Notes under the pieces: model-generated
Databases searched by the model: none
Told to the model about the DNA's origin: nothing
The model's input: only the letters and a program-made list of their open reading frames with translations
Translations under genes and position numbers: made by a program
In this document: positions 1 to 6,970 of the stretch, one piece after another
Layout: each line of letters starts with the position of its first letter
How positions within the stretch are numbered: the first letter of the stretch is position 1
Assembly (NCBI GenBank): GCA_031266315.1
Contig: JAISBG010000189.1
Coordinates: 1-12,935, forward strand
DNA: 12,935 nt
Source: Planctomycetaceae bacterium
Lineage (GTDB): Bacteria > Planctomycetota > Planctomycetia > Pirellulales > Thermoguttaceae
Reading direction: 5' to 3'

Positions 1-120
1 ATTCGGAATGACGAAACGGCTAAAACAGAAACAAATTAACTCGCGCACGTTAAAAGTATATACAAATTAACCCAAAAACGCAAGCCAAAATATTTTATTT
101 TACGATTATGAAGATTGAAT

Positions 121-150
121 GTGGACGACCACAAGGTGGGCGACCACAGG
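121..150 (+). repeat. Two 15-bp half-REP repeats next to BIME copy 1
   Basis: Two adjacent 15-base units, GTGGACGACCACAAG (121-135) and GTGGGCGACCACAGG (136-150), differ at two positions and run straight into the GTAG foot of the first full hairpin. Each begins with GTGG followed by a sequence like the left stem arm of the neighbouring hairpins (GCGACC), with no loop or right arm. Related half units sit at the same place beside the other full copies: GTGGGTGATCATCAG at 4601-4615, and on the minus strand GTAAGCGACC then ACAAG around 6971-6985. They look like remnants or duplications of one stem arm. This is seen in the sequence; their origin is inferred. Confidence 0.6.
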
Positions 151-290
151 GTAGGCAACCTTTCGCTGAAAGGTTGCGTCGGCGTTAGCCGACTGTGAAT
201 CAGATTAACAGCGGCAATTTGTATTGCCTTCCGTTTTGGAATCAATTATGACTCAACCGGCGCAACCGCCCAGCGGGCGGATTGCCCACC
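150..290 (+). repeat. REP/BIME-like element, copy 1 (complete, 141 bp)
   Basis: A 141-base non-coding element bounded by two inverted hairpins. The left one has foot GTAG (151-154), stem 155-164 with 168-177 and loop GCT. It is followed at once by a second hairpin, GTCGGC-GTTA-GCCGAC (178-193). The right one has stem 262-271 with 275-285, loop AGC, one bulged A at 281, and foot CCAC (286-289), which is GTGG on the other strand. The core between them matches copies at 4615-4755 and 6828-6970. GTRG plus a palindrome is the known signature of REP sequences moved by RAYT-type Y1 transposases; membership is inferred from structure. A 69-codon minus-strand reading frame over this element is a by-product of the repeat. 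Confidence 0.75.
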
Positions 291-580
291 TCTTTTCGCG
301 TGTTTCGTGTTTAAAACGAACTTGTCAAGGCTTGGACACCTAATACGGTAGAATCAGTGCATTTTAAAATAATATCAATAAATTAATGAGGTTTTTAGAA
401 CATGCCTGTAATTCTACTGCTTGAATACCGACTATTCTTTTTTATAATGATAGCAAAATTTACCATGATTGATTTTCAAGATTGATAAATCATCGTAAAT
501 TTAATGTTGAAATTTTTTGATGTTTGAATTTTGAGAAAATAATTTTTTAACTAATCCTTTAACCAATTTTAAGGAATTTT
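291..580. other. AT-rich intergenic leader before the glycoside hydrolase gene
   Basis: This 290-base stretch holds no credible reading frame. It is strongly AT-rich, especially after position 360. It contains the imperfect inverted repeat at 456-502, and AAGGA at 571-575, which serves as ribosome binding site for the gene starting at 581. A TTGTCA at 322-327 followed by TAGAAT at 349-354 resembles promoter hexamers, but the 21-base spacing is too wide to call with confidence. Confidence 0.5.
456..502. promoter_or_regulatory. Imperfect inverted repeat upstream of the secreted hydrolase gene
   Basis: The 15-base arm at 456-470 (AAATTTACCATGATT) is complementary to 488-502 (AATCATCGTAAATTT) at 14 of 15 positions, with a 17-base spacer. 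It lies about 80 bases before the start codon of the hydrolase gene. It could be an operator for a repressor, an mRNA leader hairpin, or a terminator-like structure. No long T tract follows the right arm, which argues against a classical terminator. AT-rich arms make a chance match more likely than for GC-rich ones. Confidence 0.4.
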
Positions 581-3500
581 ATGATGCTGTATCAATTAGT
601 TCGATTGTTTTTGTCTGTTTTTGTTTTATGTTATGCAATCGCCGTATCTTCCGTTTCGTTTGCCTACACAACATATCAGACGACAGAAGGTCATCTGAAA
701 TTGTATTTCGGCGAACCGGAGAAAGTAGTGAAGAGCGAATTAATTACGGAAATTGACAAACCGTTGGCGATTAAGGTAACGTTTGAAAATTCGTCGGATT
801 TGCCGGTTTCGATTAAGTTGCATTTCCGAACCATTGAAACGATTGAATTTTCCGGCACGGAACCAACCGAACCGGATTCTGTTTCACAGTCGTTGGAAGT
901 TCCCGCTAAAGGCACGAAAACCACCGAAGTGAAAATCGTTGCCCGACCGGGAACCTACACCGCACATTATCCTGTTCACCTCGACGCGGAATTTACGGTG
1001 AATGGTGAAACGAAAAAAGCGAATATCGTTCTTGTTGTTGAAACAAAGATTTCCGCCGCCGGAACACCGAAAAATCCGTTGCTCGGTCAAATAATTACCG
1101 ACGCTCAAAAATTGCCGCTCAACATGTTGCCGGAACGCGGCGGTTTGTTCCTGCCGAAGTTGGACACTTATCGAGTTGTTTGGAATTACGATAATAAGCC
1201 GTTACAAAACTTGCCGGTCGGATTCAGCGGCAGCAGTCAGGAAACCGGCGTCAACATTAACCGTAACAGTGTTAAATCGCGGCAATGTATCAACATGCAC
1301 CCGCCCTATCGCGGCGGTATCGGTAACACCGGCACGGAATATCGAATTTCGCTTCCTGAAACAAAACCGATAACGTTATCTTTTTTCAGTGCAGTCCGTG
1401 ATGTTACGCCGCCGGAAACTCCCAGCGACGGCGTAACGTTCCGCGTTTTGGTCAACAACGAAAAGGTGTACGAAAAACACAATGCCGCAACCGATTGGGT
1501 TGAAAACGAAGTTGATCTGACTCAATTTGCCGGAAAAGAAATCTTGTTGCGTCTCGAAAGCGACCCGGGTCCGAAACGTAACACCAATTGCGATTCCTGT
1601 TTTTGGGGCGACGTATTGCTTTTTGCCGGAAAAAAATTGGTTGTTCTGACGCCGGAGGAAAAACAAAAATTGTTTGCGGAAAATCTTGCCGCGATTAAAT
1701 CCGGTAAATCTGAAACAGATAAAACATTTATTTTCAAACTTACCGAAAAACTGACCGGAGCCGTAACTTTCGGTTACAACGGTTTCGCGGACGGTGTTAT
1801 CGGAGTTGGAAACGCGGAAAAACAAGTTCAGTTCGATGGTTTGCGGATTACGTGTAAAGGTCAACCGTTAGGTTTTAATCCCGCTTCCATGAACGCCGGT
1901 TCATGGATTTCTAAAAACGTACAAAATCCCGACAACCCGCCGAAACCGCAAACGAAAAACGCACAAAAAACGCAAAGTGTGTTTCGAGAAAATCAATGGG
2001 CGCAAGACATCGAAATTAACGGTCAACGTGAAACGTTATTTTTCACACTGACGCAGAATGATGTTGCGTTACAATTTTCGGTTGATTCTTCGTCGGCAGA
2101 TATGATTGACCGGATTGAATTTGGTACGGCAACTCAACACGCAAACCGTGTTTATTATGGTCACGGTTATTGTATTGAAGAACCGAAAGCGTTTGTCGCG
2201 AATGCCGGAGGACATAATTTGTCCACATCGCATGTCGGTATGGATTTTGAAAACGGTATTTCTGTTTTGCAAGCGAGTAGTTTTCCGCCGGATTCGTTTG
2301 TGGTTAATCCTGATACGAAAAAATATACCTTGAGCGTTCATCCGGCAACCACAATGACATTGCTGCCCGGTTTGGACGGAGCGTTGGATTGTGCCGTCCG
2401 GTATCGTCCGATTTGCGGGAAAACAGCCGCGTCCGGTTTCAAAACAAAGGCGGGACGATTTGTGTTCGATATTTGGGGCGGACGGTACAAAGAACATACC
2501 GAAACAATTAAAAATGCTGTTCGGTATGGTTTGACCGATTCGTTGTTTATCGTACACAATTGGCAGCGCTGGGGTTACGATAACCGGTTGCCGGATATTT
2601 TTCCGCCGAATCCGCGATTGGGAACACTGGAAGATATGCAGGAAACATTGAAACTGTGCAATGAAAATGGAATTCAGTACGGTATTCACGATAATTATAT
2701 TGATTTTTATCCTGACGCCGAAGATTACAATTTCGACGTAACAACATTTTATGAAAACGGTCAACCCCGAAAAGCGTGGAACAATTACGGAATCGAAGCG
2801 CAGAGTTATCAATTCCGTCCCGATAAAGTCCAGAAATTTCTGGAACGGAATCTCAATTTGTTGACTGCCCAACTTCCGATGTCAACGTATTTTGTTGATG
2901 TGTTTACGTCCATTCCTCCGGTTGATTTTTATGACCGGGACGGCAATTTCCACAGCCGGACAGAATCTCAAGCCGCATGGAATAAAGCGTTTGATACAAT
3001 TCGCGACCGGTTTTCAAAAGTGAACAAAAATTTTCCAAGCGCAACAACATCAAGCGAAGCCGGAATGGATTCGTTAATCGGACATCTTGACGGAGCGGAT
3101 TGTCAATTTATGTTCCTTTCACCGGAAAGCGGAGAATTTCGTATTCCGGTGAAATGTAAACAATGGTCGCGTGTTCCTTGGTTCGATGCGGTTCATCACA
3201 ACACGTTTTCGTTACACGGAGTTGGTTACAGTAACCGCTACGAAGCCCAACGCGGCAGAAGTCTGCACGGAATTGACAGCGACGACTATATTTCGTCCGA
3301 AATTTTAACCGGTCACGCATTGATGACCGACTGGAGCAGTGCGAAACGCAATGCCGTACGAAAATACTGGTTCGCTCAGGATTTGATCCGGCATCTCGCT
3401 GATAAACATATTATCAAAGTGAAATTTTCAGATAATAATATCCATCGTCAAATTATTACATGGAACGATGGAACAACTATTTGCGTTAATCTTGGTAACG

Positions 3501-4519
3501 ACGATTGGTTGCTTGGTTCAATTTCTGAGGCAGACAATCCTAATGAAATATATATTCCTCAACTTCCTCAATTTGGTTTTTTTACGTGGCATCTTAATTT
3601 CAATAAACCGGATTCCAAGAAATCGGTTATAATGGCATGTATGACAATTAAAAAAGATGGGCAGATTATCGAAATGTCCCAAAAATCAACTACCAGCAAA
3701 AGCATATTTTACGTCAACGCCCGACAAAAAAACGCAACAAATATTTTGCCGGTTACACCAACATTAAATTCGTTCCAATATCTTGGCGGGAATAAATTTT
3801 CCGCTGATTTTGCATGGAATACCAAAGGAAAAATTGATATTGATACTAATATTGATAAAAACCTTTGTATTTTTGTTCATTGTACGGAAAAGCGGATGAA
3901 TTGGCATCAGAAGTTGAAGGAAGGAGTTTTAGGCGGCGGTTTTCCAAAAATACCGACTTCGGAATGGAAAGATAAAATTGTTTCAGATACTTTGACAATG
4001 AATATTCCCGATGATCTTCCGGCGGGACGATATTATCTTGTTGTTGGTTTGTACGATTCAAAAGGCGACGGCAAGCGTTCCAAATTGATCGGCTTCGATA
4101 CCGGCGGCGACCGTTACGCGGTCGGTTGGCTGAAAATCGAACGGAAAAATTCAGATAATAGCGTTTCAAATATTTCGTTGGAACCGTTTGAATGGGAAGA
4201 CGAAAAATTATTTGAACGTTTATTACCGGCAACAGAACCGATTGATTTCGGAATTGCCAAAACGAAAGGAGCATTTCGTATTGAATCTGATCCCGAGAAA
4301 AAAACCGTAACCGTAACACCGCTTCCCGACGAACCGGCAACAAAATTGTCACTGAAATTTTCTGAATTGACGGCAACTCTTCAAAGTGCCAAAGTATTAA
4401 GCGTTAAAGCATTCGATGCCGACGGCAAAGAATTACGCAACGTTTCATTCCAAAACGAAGACGGAGCGGTTGAATTCACAACACAAGAAAAGGAATTTTC
4501 TTATCAAATTACGTGGTAA
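581..4519 (+). CDS. Secreted multidomain putative glycoside hydrolase (TIM-barrel, about 1312 aa)
   Basis: Probably an exported enzyme acting on a polysaccharide or glycoconjugate. Residues 1-28 form a signal peptide with a long hydrophobic core and likely cleavage after SFA28. Residues about 38-155 look like an all-beta domain. Residues 190-350 look like a jelly-roll carbohydrate-binding module (ending CFWGDVLLFAGKK). Residues 380-615 form a beta-rich region before the barrel. Residues about 625-945 look like a TIM barrel, with HNWQRWGYDNRLPD (659-672) and YGIHDNYIDFY (700-710). Candidate catalytic residues are D773 in YFVDVF and E826 in TTSSEAG, a layout reminiscent of GH101/GH129-like retaining enzymes. 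A C-terminal beta-rich region (1080-1200) contains GRYYLVVGLYDSKGDG. AAGGA at 571-575 supports the start; ATG at 581 and ATG at 584 are both possible. The gene stands alone, converging on ettA. A hydrolase role is inferred; family and substrate are uncertain. Confidence 0.75.
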   Translation: MMLYQLVRLFLSVFVLCYAIAVSSVSFAYTTYQTTEGHLKLYFGEPEKVVKSELITEIDKPLAIKVTFENSSDLPVSIKLHFRTIETIEFSGTEPTEPDSVSQSLEVPAKGTKTTEVKIVARPGTYTAHYPVHLDAEFTVNGETKKANIVLVVETKISAAGTPKNPLLGQIITDAQKLPLNMLPERGGLFLPKLDTYRVVWNYDNKPLQNLPVGFSGSSQETGVNINRNSVKSRQCINMHPPYRGGIGNTGTEYRISLPETKPITLSFFSAVRDVTPPETPSDGVTFRVLVNNEKVYEKHNAATDWVENEVDLTQFAGKEILLRLESDPGPKRNTNCDSCFWGDVLLFAGKKLVVLTPEEKQKLFAENLAAIKSGKSETDKTFIFKLTEKLTGAVTFGYNGFADGVIGVGNAEKQVQFDGLRITCKGQPLGFNPASMNAGSWISKNVQNPDNPPKPQTKNAQKTQSVFRENQWAQDIEINGQRETLFFTLTQNDVALQFSVDSSSADMIDRIEFGTATQHANRVYYGHGYCIEEPKAFVANAGGHNLSTSHVGMDFENGISVLQASSFPPDSFVVNPDTKKYTLSVHPATTMTLLPGLDGALDCAVRYRPICGKTAASGFKTKAGRFVFDIWGGRYKEHTETIKNAVRYGLTDSLFIVHNWQRWGYDNRLPDIFPPNPRLGTLEDMQETLKLCNENGIQYGIHDNYIDFYPDAEDYNFDVTTFYENGQPRKAWNNYGIEAQSYQFRPDKVQKFLERNLNLLTAQLPMSTYFVDVFTSIPPVDFYDRDGNFHSRTESQAAWNKAFDTIRDRFSKVNKNFPSATTSSEAGMDSLIGHLDGADCQFMFLSPESGEFRIPVKCKQWSRVPWFDAVHHNTFSLHGVGYSNRYEAQRGRSLHGIDSDDYISSEILTGHALMTDWSSAKRNAVRKYWFAQDLIRHLADKHIIKVKFSDNNIHRQIITWNDGTTICVNLGNDDWLLGSISEADNPNEIYIPQLPQFGFFTWHLNFNKPDSKKSVIMACMTIKKDGQIIEMSQKSTTSKSIFYVNARQKNATNILPVTPTLNSFQYLGGNKFSADFAWNTKGKIDIDTNIDKNLCIFVHCTEKRMNWHQKLKEGVLGGGFPKIPTSEWKDKIVSDTLTMNIPDDLPAGRYYLVVGLYDSKGDGKRSKLIGFDTGGDRYAVGWLKIERKNSDNSVSNISLEPFEWEDEKLFERLLPATEPIDFGIAKTKGAFRIESDPEKKTVTVTPLPDEPATKLSLKFSELTATLQSAKVLSVKAFDADGKELRNVSFQNEDGAVEFTTQEKEFSYQITW

Positions 4520-4525
4520 CAGTTT

Positions 4526-4554
4526 AATGTTGCAACAAATTATTTTGCAATATT
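4526..4554 (+). terminator. Hairpin just after the hydrolase stop codon
   Basis: AATGTTGCAA (4526-4535) pairs with TTGCAATATT (4545-4554) over ten positions, one of them G-T, around a nine-base loop. It starts seven bases after the stop codon. Only a weak T-rich run follows (ATTTTTATT from about 4562), so it is a weak intrinsic terminator candidate. Confidence 0.4.
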
Positions 4555-4555
4555 T

Positions 4556-4755
4556 CAGTAGAATTTTTATTAAAAATTTATAAAAGCAAGCAACTATAAG
4601 GTGGGTGATCATCAGGTAGGCGACCTTTTGCTAAAAGGTCGTATCGGCGTTAGCCGATTGTGAATCAGATTAACGTTAGCAAACGATGTTGCCTTCCGTT
4701 TGGGATTCAATAAAGACTCAACCGGTGCGACCTTTCAGCGAAAGGATCGCCCACC
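4556..4755 (+). repeat. REP/BIME-like element, copy 2 (141-bp core 4615-4755 plus left flank)
   Basis: The core at 4615-4755 has the same length and order of parts as copy 1. The left hairpin has foot GTAG (4616-4619), arms GCGACCTTTT and AAAAGGTCGT and loop GCT. The inner hairpin is ATCGGC-GTTA-GCCGAT (4643-4658). The right hairpin (4727-4750) has loop AGC, a bulged A at 4746 and the foot CCAC (4751-4754). Changes relative to copy 1 keep pairing: the closing C-G pair of the left loop is T-A here, and the outer G-C pair of the inner hairpin is A-T. Homology to the 6828-6970 copy extends further left: CAGTAGAATTTTTATTAAAA at 4556-4575 matches the reverse strand of 7000-7019 at 19 of 20 bases. 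The element lies between two convergent genes, a usual place for REPs. Confidence 0.75.
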
Positions 4756-4772
4756 TCAAAAATGTCAAGAGT

Positions 4773-4822
4773 GGTGGGCAATCCCTTCGCTGAAGGGTTG
4801 CGCCGGTTGAGTCTTACTCAAC
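4773..4822 (-). repeat. Truncated REP copy 3 with an attached palindrome
   Basis: GTGG (4774-4777) is followed by a bulged hairpin: GCAA, T, CCCTTC paired with GAAGGG, TTGC (4778-4801), loop GCT. The sequence then enters the element core (GCCGGTTGAGTC) but breaks off. Instead of the usual continuation there is GTTGAGT-CTT-ACTCAAC (4806-4822), a perfect seven-pair hairpin. On the minus strand these two hairpins lie 36-80 bases beyond the ettA stop codon and could help end or protect that transcript. Confidence 0.65.
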
Positions 4823-4857
4823 TCCAGAAAGGTTTGTCTGTTTAAACGGGAATACCA

Positions 4858-6534
4858 TTATATTTTTTTATATTTTCCGCGTCGATGTTCTAATCGGTTT
4901 GGGTCTTTGATTTTGAGCATTTCTTCGTAGGCGGTGAAGTTGCCGTTGAACCACGCGACTTTACCGTTACCTTCAAAAATGAGAAGATGTGTACAAATCC
5001 GGTCAAGGAAAAAACGGTCATGCGAAATCACCATCGCACAACCCGCAAAGTCAATCAATGCCTGTTCAAGTACCCGCATCGTGTTGACGTCCAGATCGTT
5101 CGTCGGTTCGTCAAGCAACAATAAATTGCCGCCGCGTTTCAATAATTTTGCCAGATGAACCCTGTTTCGTTCACCGCCGCTACATTGTCTCAACAACTTT
5201 TGCTGTTGCGTACCACGAAAATTGAAACGCGAAACATAAGCCCGACTGTTCATCTTGACCGTTCCAAGTTCAATCATATCCTTGCCGTCGGTAATTTCCT
5301 GAAACACCGTGTTTTCGTCATTCAACGCATCACGGTGTTGATCAACGTAAGCCAGTTGAACCGTCGAACCAAGTTCCAACATACCATGATCCGGTTGTTC
5401 CTCGCCGACAATCATTCGGAACATTGTTGTCTTACCGGTTCCGTTCGGACCAATCACACCAACAATCCCGCCGCGCGGAAGATCAAACGAGCAATCCTCA
5501 ATCAACATCGTTTGTTTACCGGCAATTTCATAACCTTTTGATATATTTTTGAACGATAACACCTTATCGCCAAGCCGAGGTCCCGGCGCAATCTGAATAA
5601 TCGTATCACTTTTGTCGTCCAATATTTGTTGCGAAGCGAGTTCTTCGTAAGCGTCAATACGGGCTTGGTTCTTTTGAAGACGTCCTTTGTGTGCGGTTTG
5701 AATCCATTCGAGTTCGCGTTGTAACGTTTTTTGACGCTGCGATTCCTTTTTCTCCGTAACACGGAGCCATTCCGCCTTTTGTGAAAGCCAAGAGGAATAA
5801 TTTCCTTCAAACGGAATTCCGCGTGTATTTTCCAGTTCAAGAATCCATTTTGTAATATTGTCCAGAAAATACCGGTCATGCGTAACAATTAACACCGTCC
5901 CTTGATAATCGCGGAGTATTCCTTCGAGCCAGTGAATTGTTTCGGCGTCAAGGTGGTTTGTCGGTTCGTCAAGCAATAAAAGGTCAGGCTTTTCAAGTAA
6001 CGCCATACAAAGAGCAACACGCCGGCGTTCTCCGCCGGACAATTTTCGTACAACCGCATCGTCCGGCGGCAACACCAACGCATCAGCAGCAATATCAATA
6101 ATTCGGTCAAGTTCCCAACCATTCACCGCATCAATTTCCTCCTGAAGTTTCCCCATCTCTTCCATAAGCGCATCAAAATTATCGGCTTGATTCGGGTCTG
6201 CCATTGCGGCAGAAACTTCATTGAAGGCATCAACCTTCTCCTGAATTGGTGCCACCGCCGTAAGCAAATTTTCACGAACTGTTGCATCAAGTAATAATTC
6301 AGGTTCCTGCGCAACATATTTGACCCTCATTCCTTTGACCAGTGTTGTTTTACCGTCAAAATTGGTATCGAGTCCAGCCATAATTTTGAGCAATGTCGAT
6401 TTACCGGAACCGTTTTCGCCAACAATACCAATTTTCGCACCATAATAGAACATCAAATTGATATTCGATAAAACCGCTTTTTCTCCAAACCGCTTGGAGA
6501 CATTGTGCATTTCAAATATAAAATGTGGAGCCAT
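4858..6534 (-). CDS. ettA: Energy-dependent translational throttle protein EttA (ABC-F ATPase)
   Basis: A cytosolic ABC-F protein. In E. coli, EttA binds the ribosomal E site and gates the first peptide bond according to the ATP/ADP ratio. The 558-aa product is close to the roughly 555 aa of E. coli EttA. First ABC domain: Walker A GENGSGKS (39-46), signature LSGGE (165-169), Walker B LLLLDEP (185-191). The arm insertion lies around 110-145. A charged linker (about 251-298), corresponding to the tRNA-interaction motif, includes LEWIQTAHKGRLQKNQARI. Second ABC domain: Walker A GPNGTGKT (362-369), CSGGE (451-455), LLLLDEP (471-477), H-loop ISHDR (503-507). The start at 6534 (MAPHFIFEM) matches the family's MAEFIYTM-like beginning. 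An open frame continues 52 codons upstream, but that part reads through a repeat and should not be included. No Shine-Dalgarno is visible. Confidence 0.95.
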   Translation of the reverse strand: MAPHFIFEMHNVSKRFGEKAVLSNINLMFYYGAKIGIVGENGSGKSTLLKIMAGLDTNFDGKTTLVKGMRVKYVAQEPELLLDATVRENLLTAVAPIQEKVDAFNEVSAAMADPNQADNFDALMEEMGKLQEEIDAVNGWELDRIIDIAADALVLPPDDAVVRKLSGGERRRVALCMALLEKPDLLLLDEPTNHLDAETIHWLEGILRDYQGTVLIVTHDRYFLDNITKWILELENTRGIPFEGNYSSWLSQKAEWLRVTEKKESQRQKTLQRELEWIQTAHKGRLQKNQARIDAYEELASQQILDDKSDTIIQIAPGPRLGDKVLSFKNISKGYEIAGKQTMLIEDCSFDLPRGGIVGVIGPNGTGKTTMFRMIVGEEQPDHGMLELGSTVQLAYVDQHRDALNDENTVFQEITDGKDMIELGTVKMNSRAYVSRFNFRGTQQQKLLRQCSGGERNRVHLAKLLKRGGNLLLLDEPTNDLDVNTMRVLEQALIDFAGCAMVISHDRFFLDRICTHLLIFEGNGKVAWFNGNFTAYEEMLKIKDPNRLEHRRGKYKKI

Positions 6535-6556
6535 CGTAATAAATATCGTAATAAAT
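6533..6556. repeat. Perfect 12-bp tandem duplication at the ettA start codon
   Basis: ATCGTAATAAAT occurs twice in a row (6533-6544 and 6545-6556) on the plus strand. On the coding strand this puts two copies of ATTTATTACGAT directly before and into the ettA start codon. The unit is AT-rich and would keep the initiation region unstructured, but a role is not shown. Confidence 0.6.
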
Positions 6557-6586
6557 TGGAAATAATAAATAGGAAGTTGTAACAGA

Positions 6587-6716
6587 GGTGGGCAACCGTT
6601 CGCTGAACGGTTGCGTCGGCGATAGCCGACTTGTACCCTGTTTCCGGTTGGCAATTTGACTCCAAAACGGAAAGTAACACAATTTGCCATCGTTCATCTG
6701 ATTCACGTCAGCAAAA
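6587..6716. repeat. REP/BIME-like element, hybrid copy
   Basis: The left end has GTGG (6588-6591) and a perfect ten-pair hairpin, GCAACCGTTC with GAACGGTTGC around GCT (6592-6614). Next comes the inner hairpin GTCGGC-GATA-GCCGAC (6615-6630). These parts have the plus orientation of copies 1 and 2. After a poorly matching segment (6631-6660), the sequence AACGGAAAGTAACACAATTT and what follows match the core in the opposite orientation. The copy therefore joins end A of one element to an inverted core, as expected from recombination between inverted copies or a nested insertion. Its start is 52 bases upstream of the ettA start codon. Confidence 0.6.
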
Positions 6717-6718
6717 GT

Positions 6719-6827
6719 GGTGGGTGATCCCTTCGCTGAAGGGTCGCGCCAATTGAGTCTTTATTGAATCCCAAACGGAAGGCAACACAATTTGCCGTTG
6801 TTAATTTGGTTCACTGTCGGCAAGAGT
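6719..6827 (-). repeat. REP/BIME-like element, truncated tandem copy
   Basis: This copy begins with GTGG (6720-6723) and a bulged hairpin (6724-6747, loop GCT, extra T at 6728). It then follows the core closely: TTGAGTCTTTATTGAATC, AAACGGAAGGCAACACAATT and so on. It stops at GTCGGC (about 6821), half of the inner hairpin, and the next copy begins. Copy starts are 109 bases apart. The two copies differ at only a few positions over their shared length, so the duplication is probably recent. Confidence 0.7.
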
Positions 6828-6970
6828 GGTGGGCGATCCCTTCGCTGAAGGGTCGCGCCGGTTGAGTCTTTATTGAATCTCAAACGGAAGGCAACACAAT
6901 TTGCCGTTGTTAATCTGATTCACTGTCGGCGAGTACGCCGACGCGACCTTTCAGCGAAAGGTCGCCTACC
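6828..6970 (-). repeat. REP/BIME-like element, complete copy in minus orientation (143 bp)
   Basis: A full element in the opposite orientation to copies 1 and 2. The bulged hairpin has foot GTGG (6829-6832), arms 6833-6843 and 6847-6856, loop GCT and an extra T at 6837. The far end has the inner hairpin GTCGGCG-AGTA-CGCCGAC (6925-6942). A perfect ten-pair hairpin follows (6943-6952 with 6956-6965, loop AGC), then CTAC (6966-6969), which is GTAG on the minus strand. A plus-strand 81-codon frame starting at 6873 is only a translation of this repeat and its flank. Confidence 0.75.

Noticed and set aside
36..245. Small minus-strand frame whose product (KRKAIQIAAVNLIH...) resembles products of frames at 6873-7118 and 6512-6706
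   Set aside because: The similarity exists only because all three translate copies of the same 141-bp repeat. Hairpins cut through the frames, ends differ, and no ribosome binding site is consistent.
150..290. CRISPR array or CRISPR-like repeat cluster
   Set aside because: Repeats are paired and inverted, not evenly spaced direct repeats with unique spacers, and no cas gene is present.
322..354. Sigma-70-like promoter TTGTCA/TAGAAT
   Set aside because: The spacing of 21 bases is outside the normal range and the nearer alternative, TACGGT, is a poor -10 match.
2069..2872. Long minus-strand open frame (267 codons) inside the hydrolase gene
   Set aside because: It lies wholly antisense to a well-supported gene; the product has low-complexity, Arg/Ile-rich composition and no recognisable motif.
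6535..6690. N-terminal extension of EttA by 52 residues
   Set aside because: These codons read through the AT-rich leader and a repeat copy. The family's normal N-terminus begins at MAPHFIFEM (6534).
6587..6970. Insertion sequence with its own transposase
   Set aside because: The elements are about 140 bp, non-coding, and contain no transposase frame. At most they are non-autonomous.
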